Source: Unio delphinus
Taxonomy: Eukaryota; Mollusca; Bivalvia; Unionida; Unionidae
Assembly: GCA_029339505.1 (NCBI GenBank)
Contig: JAQISU010000097.1
Span: 6,786,001 to 6,850,000 of the forward strand
Length of the DNA stretch: 64,000 nucleotides
Reading direction: 5' to 3'
Every line of letters starts with the position of its first letter. Positions within the stretch are counted from its first letter, which is position 1. The notes beneath the pieces are model-generated. The model made no database searches. It saw nothing but the letters and a program-made list of their open reading frames with translations, and was not told the DNA's origin. Shown here piece after piece: positions 56,997-64,000 of the stretch. Both the position numbers and the translations under genes were made by a program.

Positions 56997-57407
56997 CTAT
57001 CCACCTTTCTCCTCTGTTACAACAAATGGTCCCCTCCATGAGACTTGCAGCTTGTTGTGCTCTAATGGCAACAACAACAACACCTTGTCACCCACCTCAA
57101 AGTGACGTTTTTTCGCCTTTTTGTTGTAGTACTTCGCTTGACGTCCCCTTGCGTCGCAGAGATTTTCTTGAGCCAATTTACAAACTTCTTCCAGTTTGTT
57201 ACGCAAGTCGACAACATATTGGTATGTTGTACGCACTTCTTCGGATGCTTGCTCATCCATCCATAATTGTTTCAGTACAGCCATGGGCCCCCTTACCGTC
57301 CGCCCATAAACTAACTCAAAGGTGAAAAACCCAAATTTGCCTGCGGTACTTCTCGATACGCAAACAGTATCGTCAGAAGGTATCGATCCCAATCCATAGG
57401 TCGACAT
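56997..57407 (-). pseudogene. Integrase C-terminal part (GPY/F module)
   Basis: 136 codons continuing integrase after a frameshift near 57,310-57,400. LVYGRTVRGPMAVLKQLW and FEVGDKVLLLLP are typical, and SWRGPFVV is the GPY/F motif. It ends in a stop and is followed in phase by the RT linker. Confidence 0.85.
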
Positions 57408-58228
57408 TCACATAACTTCTTCAAAGCTTGTTTCAATATCCCATTGAAACGTTCTACCAACCCATTACACTGCGGGTGGTACGGGGTAGTCGTCAGGTGT
57501 CTAATGGAGAGTAATCTATTTACCTCTTCCATCACCTGGCTCACGAACTGCGTCCCTTGGTCGGTCAGTATCTCGTCTGGAACTCCGACTCTCGACCACA
57601 CCCCTAACAAGGCCTCAGCCACCGTGACTGAGTCAATGGTTTTCAAGGCCACTGCCTCCGGGTACCGGGTAACGTAATCTACGACCGTTAATATATATCG
57701 ATTTCCACTTTCTGCCGCCGGCTTAATCGGACCTACTAAATCCGTTGCCACTCTCGAGAAAGGTTCGTCAATTAGTGGGGTGGTTCCTAGTGGCACTGGG
57801 CGATGGGAGGTCTTCGGTGCCACTCGCTGACACTTGTCACATGACAAACAAAACCTCCTCACATCCCCATGCACACCTGGCCAATAAAACTTCCTCACCA
57901 ACCTATCTCTGGTCTTAGCCACGCCCATGTGGCTTCCGAGAAGACCCTCATGTGCTAACCTAAGCACTTCGTCGCGCTTCCCTACGGGTACCACAACTTG
58001 CTTAAACGTATACACCCCTTTCTTGGCGTACCGATACAAAATACCGCGTTTTGTTGCGAACTTAACCTCGCCGTCTGGCAATTTCCGTACGGACCCGTCC
58101 GTCGCGTACCTACGTACCTTGTCAAGAGACACATCTTCCTTTTGAAGCTTCTCTAACTCACCAGGTACCAAAATGTCTATGGGCGAAGTCACGGATCTTA
58201 GCGGCATCGACCCTGACCTTCGCTTCAT
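57311..58228 (-). pseudogene. Integrase (zinc domain and DDE core)
   Basis: 305 codons. The HHCC zinc domain is LAHEGLLGSHMGVAK and FCLSCDKCQRV at residues ~90-140. The core motifs are VATDLVG, ILTDQGTQF and GLVERFNG, so all three acidic residues are present. The start codon overlaps the stop of the Gag-protease frame as ATGA (58,228-58,225), a layout that could allow termination-reinitiation. The frame breaks after LGFSPLS; the tail resumes at 57,407 in another phase. Confidence 0.9.
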
Positions 58229-59142
58229 AGCCTCGTCTCCACTAACCCGACATGTATAGGGTTACACGTCATAGGGTTAGGTTGGGGCAACACATACCTA
58301 CACCCTAATATTACGTCATGAGACAGTCCCGACAAACACGCTGCTTGAATTCGCCCTTTTACATATGGCGAATCAAGGTCTATGCTTACGACCGGAAGCG
58401 AATCCTTTGTCCTGTTAGCAAACTGGACTTCCACCGTCTCACCTGTATAATCTCCAGGTTTAACGTATCTACGACCTACCAAGGCCGGGTAGCTACAGCC
58501 GGTGTCATACAGTACCGTGGCTTCCACACCATTTACCGTAGCCTTCGCTACATTCGTAGACTCCACTGTTTTCCTTTTCTTAACAGTATTCGGAGTTACT
58601 GAATTAACCGTTGTCGGACGATACTTTCTACAGTCCTTGACAACATGACCTGGTTTATTACAGCCATAACACACTGGCTCACCTCTTCTACCCGAGGTAT
58701 CCCTATCAACCCCTTGAGTCTTTCCCGACCCACGGAAATGTACTTGGTTGGGATTTCCGGCCCCTGGCCTCCCACCATTCTGACCATTTCGTCTCTGGGG
58801 TGCCACCTCAGTGGTCTTTCTGTGCTCACTGATTCCAGGTCGGTCCCTACCATTCCAAGTAGTTGGACGCGCATGCGCGCTCTCATAGCGCTCGGCCATT
58901 ACGCTTTTCTCATCCAAAGTTGAGAATTCGCGCTCCGCCAAAAACACAATTAAATCTTTTCTGTAGGTACTTAACACGTGTTCTTTTAAAATCTTTTCGC
59001 GTATACCTTCGTACGTTAACGCGGTGCCAGACATTTTCATCCATTTATCAAAAATCTCGACTGTGAGATTGCGCGTGTGTTTCGGTAGCCCTTTTTGACG
59101 ATTCCCTAAAATGTTTCCGAAACGTTTCCGCTGACAACTCAT
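58225..59142 (-). pseudogene. Gag nucleocapsid and protease
   Basis: 305 codons. The first ~100 residues are the C-terminal capsid region (DLIVFLAEREFSTLDEKS). About residues 155-170 form a CCHC knuckle (CYGCNKPGHVVKDC). LYDTGCSYPALVG near residue 210 is the aspartic protease active site and ILGCRYVL the conserved flap-end region. The N-terminus is reached by a frameshift near 59,060-59,140 from the preceding frame. Confidence 0.88.
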
Positions 59143-59695
59143 AGTGGCGAAGTAAAGCTTTCTTCAGCGCGTCATAATCGTCTATCTCGGTTGGGGTCAT
59201 GATGTGGTACAAATCTTTCGCCGCCCCCTGCAAAAAGGCTGAAATATTGATGGTCCACTGGTCCTTAGGTATTTGGTGGACCAGGGCTAACTTTTCAAAC
59301 TGCGTCAAAAAGTTGTCAATTATTTCATCTTTGTCGTTAAACATCAGCATGGTTAACTGTATGGGTCGTCAGTCTTCCAAGCGACTACTCGGGGTGTCCG
59401 GACGTACGTTCGATTCTTCACCACTCCTGCACTCGGCTTCGAGCCTTAGTCTCTCAATGGCTAGCATATGATATCTTTCTCTAACTTTCTCTTCCGCCTG
59501 TAGTCGGGCTAGTTCAATTTCTTTCTGTTTCTCCTTCTCTCGCTCCATGGCTAGTAGTTCTCTTTCTCTAGCTTTTTCTTCCTTATGCTCTTTCAAGCTT
59601 CGTTCCATAAATTCAGATAGCTTGTCTCCGTCGTAACCCAGTTCGTCCTTGCCAATAGATTTAAATTCCTTTAGTAACTGTCTGTCTGTCGCCAT
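59048..59695 (-). pseudogene. Gag N-terminal region
   Basis: Two frames in the same phase separated by a TGA at 59,369-59,371. 59,695-59,369 opens with MATDRQLLKEFKSIG and becomes a Glu/Arg coiled coil; 59,350-59,048 begins the capsid domain (FLTQFEKLALVHQIPKDQW). The layout is N-terminal helix, coiled coil, capsid, as in the tandem-array element. About 480 bp of leader separate it from the 5' LTR. Confidence 0.85.
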
Positions 59696-60173
59696 TATGT
59701 CCTTAATTGACCTACAGCAACTGAATTCTCCCTACGAAAATAGCTTGTACCGAAATATACCTTATCTGCAGCGAGATGGACAGGTCAAATCAGTTACAAA
59801 TAATTAACCAGGCGAAATTCCAGTAATACAAGCTCCGCGCAGCAGGATACTGTTAACAAGACGTGATTAATTGCTGTCCAAAATACAATACGTCCCAAAT
59901 TGGCTCTTGTCTCAAGAAAATATTTAAGCAATACCGCTGCTAACACTTTATGATAACTTCACACAAAAGGTATAAATCTCAAATTCTTACAATACACTTT
60001 TAACGCAAGGAATTTGCATGCACGATATTCAAGTATACAAAAAAAGCAAACAATGTTTGATTCACTCGATTCCTACTTAATAATAATAACAGATTTATGC
60101 TTTTGTTCAAAATACGCTCAGACTACTTTAATGGCAATGAAAATTTTCAAATCCCAGGACGAGCACTCCACTT

Positions 60174-61322
60174 TGTAACGGGGCGTTTCGGTATCAAGCG
60201 TTATTAGTACAATATTGCACAAGTCCCTGGTCAGAGGTATTGCGCAACTTGGAAAAACAACACTCGAAACCGCCTCCCGCTAATACTCGTTATCTAAGGA
60301 ATGACCTCTACGGTGTGATTTGCCCGGTTAGAATGGATATTGTAATCTGAGACGGTATCCTGAACAAAGACAACTCACGAGCCCCCGTAAAGATAAATAA
60401 AGAATTTAATAAAAAAGAAAATCAAAAGAAAGACACAGTAAATTATACTTTCTTTCCTTCTGAATACACTTAGTTCAGACACATTAAAACCGAAGTTTAA
60501 AATACTAGATACATTAATTAAATTTCAAACATTAATAAAAAATAGATGAATTTAGCCGTTAATAGCTGATAGCAAATTTCATCACGAAATCGAGTGTGCA
60601 TTAACATTGGACTGCTTGGGAAATTCACAATGACCTGTTCGTCGACTGGTTTTACCTTCTGCGTGCGTCACGACTTTAACTTGCCCTTTGGTTGAACGTG
60701 GGATTCCACAACTCTGACTTCTAACTTCTTTTCCCTCCTTGAATCTCGACTCCTCGTTATTTTTCTCTCTTCAAACAAACTATTTTCCTTGTGTTTTTGG
60801 CGTCTTACAATCGTTCCAAATTCAGTTTTCTTTCCTGGAACCACATTTTTTTACGAACGTCTCTTCCTAAAGTCCGTTCGGAGTCTTCTACTGCGTATTT
60901 TCGGAATTAATGATACTGACCCTCTCTTGCAGAGGTAATTCCTAGACTGCTAAAATTCATGTGGTTCGGAGTATATATTCCTTTCACTATTAGGGATCGA
61001 CCCACCCCTATGATTCCACATTTGACCAATCGGAATAAATGCTATTCCTACAGACATTTGGAAAACTGCCTATCAAGATGCCAAAAATGCCACCTGGGGT
61101 TGAAATAACACCCTACCATTTCTCTCAATCACTTTTTGACAGTTCAACGTGCGAATTTCGTCCTTCAGGCCTGTCATACACCCAGTTCGGTTCTACTATA
61201 AACATAGTACACCCAGTTAGGTAAACATTCCTTCGTCCAAACTCTACTCCAAGACAGTTAATTGTCGGCTAGACTAAGAATTAATTAATGGATTTCACTG
61301 ACGAAAAATTTGGCACTTGACA
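60174..61322 (-). repeat. 5' LTR of the minus-strand Gypsy element
   Basis: 1,149 bp, TGTAACGG to CTTGACA on the plus strand; see the partner LTR at 54,150-55,304. Confidence 0.93.
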
Positions 61323-61680
61323 GACCTCTCATGGGAAACTCTATAGGAGTAAATCCTGACAGAAATTCCGGAGCCGTAATTCCTAAAGCGAATTAGCATT
61401 GTTTTAGTGTCATCACGGCAACTTCTGTGAGATGGGCAACAAATGGTTCTCTATATCACAGGGATGACACTCCAGATTCGCTTCACAACGTCGACACAAC
61501 ACGGGAAGCAGCAGTTTACCATTTTAAGTCATCGCTAGATCTGCATAGAGTCAGATGACAGGGGATCATCCGACGGTGGTAGAGACCAATATGTCTCACT
61601 GGACAGCTACCGCCCGCCTCAAGCCGGGCAGCCAATAAGCAATAAGGTACCGTCCCGCCACAGTTCGTTTGCCTTATTGG
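61323..61680. other. No gene seen
   Basis: GC-richer than average, possibly part of another old repeat. A 64-codon minus-strand frame at 61,516-61,710 is unsupported. Confidence 0.4.
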
Positions 61681-61833
61681 CAACGTTCCCTCTAAGCTGC
61701 GCGCCTGCATCCCCGCGCAGCTGATTTGTCAATTTTTGCTGAATCCAACGTTAAATTTTGCTCGTCTCCGTAATGTTTGCGCAGCGCAGCGAGCACTGCG
61801 CGCATATCCACCATTCGCTTAAAGGAAACGTTG
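61681..61833. mobile_element. hAT-type MITE 3
   Basis: Starts CAACGTTCCCTCTAAGC and ends GCTTAAAGGAAACGTTG (inverted, three mismatches). Flanks CTTATTGG (61,673-61,680) and CTTACTGG (61,834-61,841) agree at 7/8 positions. The interior is rich in GCGCAGC motifs. Confidence 0.75.
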
Positions 61834-61906
61834 CTTACTGGGTGCGTAGGGCTTAAGGTACGCGAGTACCTGACAAAGCGGACTATTGCACCAAGAAATA
61901 ACAACA

Positions 61907-62272
61907 TACGTACGTACGTATGTATGTATGTATGTATGTATGTATGTATGTATGTATGTATGTATGTATGTATGTATGTATGTATGTATGTATGTACGTA
62001 CGTACGTTCGTACGTACGTTTGTATGTATGTATGTATGTATGTATGTATGTATGTATGTATGTATGTATGTATGTATGTATGTATGTATGTATGTATGTA
62101 TGCATGCATGCATGCATGCATGCATGCATGCATGCATGCATGCATGTTTGTATGTATGTATGTATGTATGTATGTATGTATGTATGTATGTATGTATGTA
62201 TGTATGTATGTATGTATGTATGTATGTATGTATGTATGTATGTATGTATGTACGCACGTATGTATGTATGTA
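61907..62272. repeat. (GTAT)n / (GTAC)n / (GCAT)n compound tetranucleotide array
   Basis: About 365 bp. Mostly GTAT units with a GTAC block at about 61,995-62,020 and a (GCAT)n block at 62,101-62,145. Frames over it (HTYIHT, MYVCMY) are artefacts. Confidence 0.97.
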
Positions 62273-62570
62273 ATTTTGAAATTACAATTGCTATTGTTTA
62301 GTATTTTGGTTTGAAATGTTTGCTTTATACTTTAAAATGAACGATATTTCCTTGTATTTGTTAATAAATAACTGATGTTATCCTAAGGTGTACATTTTGT
62401 TTCCAGTGGTAATTAATGATGAAGATCCACCGCTTTTCAAACTTTTTTCCACAAGAAAATTGGTAATGACTCTGTACCAGTTGAGCAATTTGTTTATAAT
62501 GGTAATGAGTGATGTAGATTCCCCATTTGTAAACTTGTTTCCACAAGAAAATTAGTAATGAATATATTAT

Positions 62571-62576
62571 TTTCAT

Positions 62577-62616
<40 letters not shown>
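62571..62616. repeat. (TTTA)n directly before an exon
   Basis: About eleven TTTA units running straight into the acceptor TTTAAG of the peptide exon, so the repeat supplies the pyrimidine-rich side of the splice site. The stretch 62,273-62,570 has an ~85-bp two-copy repeat (CACAAGAAAATT) and no gene. Confidence 0.93.
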
Positions 62617-62617
62617 G

Positions 62618-62710
62618 GACGCAAATATGGCAGAAGACAAAAGACCCAAGTATATGGAAACACGTGATCTCTCGGCTTTCAAAGACCTTGTTCTTTATGC
62701 CATGGAAAAG
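62618..62710 (+). CDS. PKYMDT-type neuropeptide precursor, peptide exon
   Basis: 31 codons between acceptor TTATTTAAG and donor GAAAAG|GTAAGA, phase 0 at both ends, so it joins in frame to 50,215-50,322. It encodes a dibasic KR followed by PKYMETRDLSAF and a short amphipathic helix (KDLVLYAMEK). PKYMDT is a named neuropeptide family of molluscs; here Glu replaces Asp. KR is a prohormone convertase site that would free a peptide beginning PKYMET. The next single Arg (R16 of the exon) may end it. The precursor continues beyond the donor, with no later exon recognised before the window ends. The family call comes from memory of the motif. Confidence 0.7.
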
Positions 62711-62888
62711 GTAAGATCCCTGTTTTTAATGCACTTGACACAATTTAAAAAATATATTTAAAAAACAATTAAACTAAGTGGTGTAAATATTTAACTGTCA
62801 GCACGCAATCCATCTAAAATTAGCAACTGCTGAATGATACATGGACAATAGGTAATTTTGTCAGCGGAGACGAAGTCATACTGTAGAA

Positions 62889-63119
62889 CAGGGATCTCAA
62901 ACTCAAAACACCCTGAGGGCCACATATTGAGCAGTTTCAAGGGCCACATATTGAACAGTTTCAAGGGCCACATATTGAGCAGTTTCAAGGGCCACATATT
63001 GAACAGTTTCAATGGTCCAAGGATCACACCACCTTTGTTATTTCTCATAACACCTTTTGATGCCATCACAGGATACAGCTGGGCGGGCCAGATGCGGCCC
63101 ACGATGTTTGATATCTTAG
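62889..63119. mobile_element. hAT-type MITE 4 with internal 24-bp repeat
   Basis: Starts CAGGGATCTCAAACTC and ends GTTTGATATCTTAG (imperfect inverted repeat), flanked by perfect 8-bp duplications CTGTAGAA (62,881-62,888 and 63,120-63,127). Inside, GGGCCACATATTGAGCAG is repeated four times in tandem. No coding capacity. Confidence 0.82.
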
Positions 63120-63274
63120 CTGTAGAACTAACCATCCGCTCTGCTGCAAGTTAGCTAGACTAGTCCTCCATTTCTCCTTTCGTGAGCAATATTTAGAAAC
63201 AGAGAAGCAAAATGTAAATGACATAAATACACCATCTGTAGCGCTACTGTGTGGGTGAATTCTAACGGAACACT

Positions 63275-63288
63275 TATATATATATATA

Positions 63289-63355
<67 letters not shown>
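63275..63355. repeat. (TA)n(GT)n microsatellite
   Basis: A short TA run followed by about 33 GT units. Confidence 0.96.
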
Positions 63356-63356
<1 letters not shown>

Positions 63357-63463
63357 CGTTAATATTGTAATTGTTCCAAAAATGGGGACTCCTACGTCAT
63401 GCTTTTCTGCAAATGGTTATTTTTATTTGCTGTTTCAGTTGCTGAGCATGTGCTCATTTGTGC

Positions 63464-64000
63464 TCTAGTAGGCAAGTGAAATATTCGTACTCCAGTAGGC
63501 AAGTGAAATATTCGTACTCTAGTAGGCAAGTGAAATATTCGTACTCCAGTAGGCAAGTGAAATATTCGTACTCTAGTAGGCAAGTGAAATATTCGTACTG
63601 TAGTAAGCAAGTGAAATATTCGTACACTAGTAGGCAAGTGAAATATTCGTACTCTAGTAAGCATATGAAATATTCGTACTCTAGTAAGCAAGTGAAATAT
63701 TCGTACTCTAGTAAGCAAGTGAAATATTCATACTCTAGTAAGTGAAATATTCGTTTTCTGGTAGGCAAGTGAAATATTCGTACTCTAGTAGGCAAGTGAA
63801 ATATTCGTACTCTAGTAAGCAAGTGAAATATTCGTACTCTAGTAAGCAAGTGAAATATTCGTACTCTAGTAGGCAAGTGAAATATTCGTACTCCAGTAAG
63901 CAAGTGAAATATTCGTACTCCAGTAGGCAAGTGAAATATTCGTACTCCAGTAGGCAAGTAAAATATTCGTACTCCAGTAGGCAAGTGAAAAATTCGTACT
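63464..64000. repeat. 27-bp minisatellite running off the window
   Basis: About 20 copies of AGGCAAGTGAAATATTCGTA with CTCTAGT or CTCCAGT. Long open frames on both strands (for example 63,454-63,984 minus) are repeat artefacts. Confidence 0.96.

Larger units (their letters stand above)
54150..61322 (-). mobile_element. Full-length, decayed Gmr1-like Ty3/Gypsy element
   Basis: 7,173 bp on the minus strand between two ~1.15-kb LTRs. On that strand the order is 5' LTR, leader AAGTGGAGTGCTCGTCCTGG (presumed primer site), Gag, protease, integrase, RT, RNase H, polypurine tract AAGGGGGTAA, 3' LTR. Integrase precedes RT. All domains are present, but at least three frameshifts and several in-frame stops interrupt them. 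No target duplication is apparent next to the LTRs. It lies inside the intron of the neuropeptide gene, antisense to it. Confidence 0.92.

Noticed and set aside
57444..58145. Plus-strand frames over the Gypsy integrase (also 58,318-59,066)
   Set aside because: Shadows of the minus-strand pol and gag frames without recognisable motifs.
61777..62314. Long open frames on both strands over the tetranucleotide array
   Set aside because: They encode only repeating tetrapeptide patterns (for example MYVC or HTYI) produced by GTAT/GCAT repeats. The IYIY, SLSL and RERE frames at 22,300-22,690, 45,210-45,684 and 46,371-46,565 were rejected for the same reason.

Overview
The window reads as nuclear DNA of a mollusc. 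It is AT-rich, crowded with microsatellites and minisatellites, and contains spliced exons. Two in-phase exons (50,215-50,322 and 62,618-62,710) look like the start of a secreted neuropeptide precursor of the molluscan PKYMDT type, here with the core PKYMET. Most of the rest is mobile DNA. A candidate non-coding first exon with a TATA-like box near 21,335 would make the gene at least 41 kb long, but that link is inference.

Layout: 1-2,330 is a decayed RTE-like LINE (minus strand), and 2,415-3,272 is a CR1-like LINE 3' end (plus). 3,275-19,800 is a ~29-bp minisatellite with an (AT)n tract, into which a tandem array of a defective Ty3/Gypsy element is inserted as LTR-int-LTR-int-LTR-int-LTR with a period of 5,026 bp. 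The two inner LTRs are chimeras of the two outer ones, the signature of unequal crossing over (or of a misassembly through LTRs). 20,513-20,679, 47,039-47,195, 61,681-61,833 and 62,889-63,119 are short hAT-type MITEs, each with an 8-bp target duplication. 54,150-61,322 is a full-length but decayed Gypsy element on the minus strand, inside the intron between the two neuropeptide exons. Both Gypsy elements put integrase before reverse transcriptase, the unusual Gmr1-type order.

The most striking object is 24,879-35,572, a 10.7-kb Polinton/Maverick (adintovirus-like) element with nearly identical ~325-bp terminal inverted repeats. It carries a retrovirus-like integrase, FtsK/HerA packaging ATPase, adenain-type protease, putative double-jelly-roll capsid protein, minor capsid protein, fibre-like protein, pVI/pX-like core proteins, a zinc-ribbon plus phospholipase A2 gene and an HNH endonuclease. 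There is no protein-primed DNA polymerase B. All genes except the ATPase lie on the minus strand. Two genes change frame at A8 runs and the fibre-like gene has an in-frame stop, so this is either a decaying copy, one with homopolymer errors, or one that uses recoding. The protease, the core proteins with adenain-like cleavage motifs, and the capsid genes together form a recognisable virion module; integrase and terminal repeats would serve integration, and replication would have to be supplied in trans.

The remaining DNA is microsatellite, minisatellite and unremarkable intergenic or intronic sequence.
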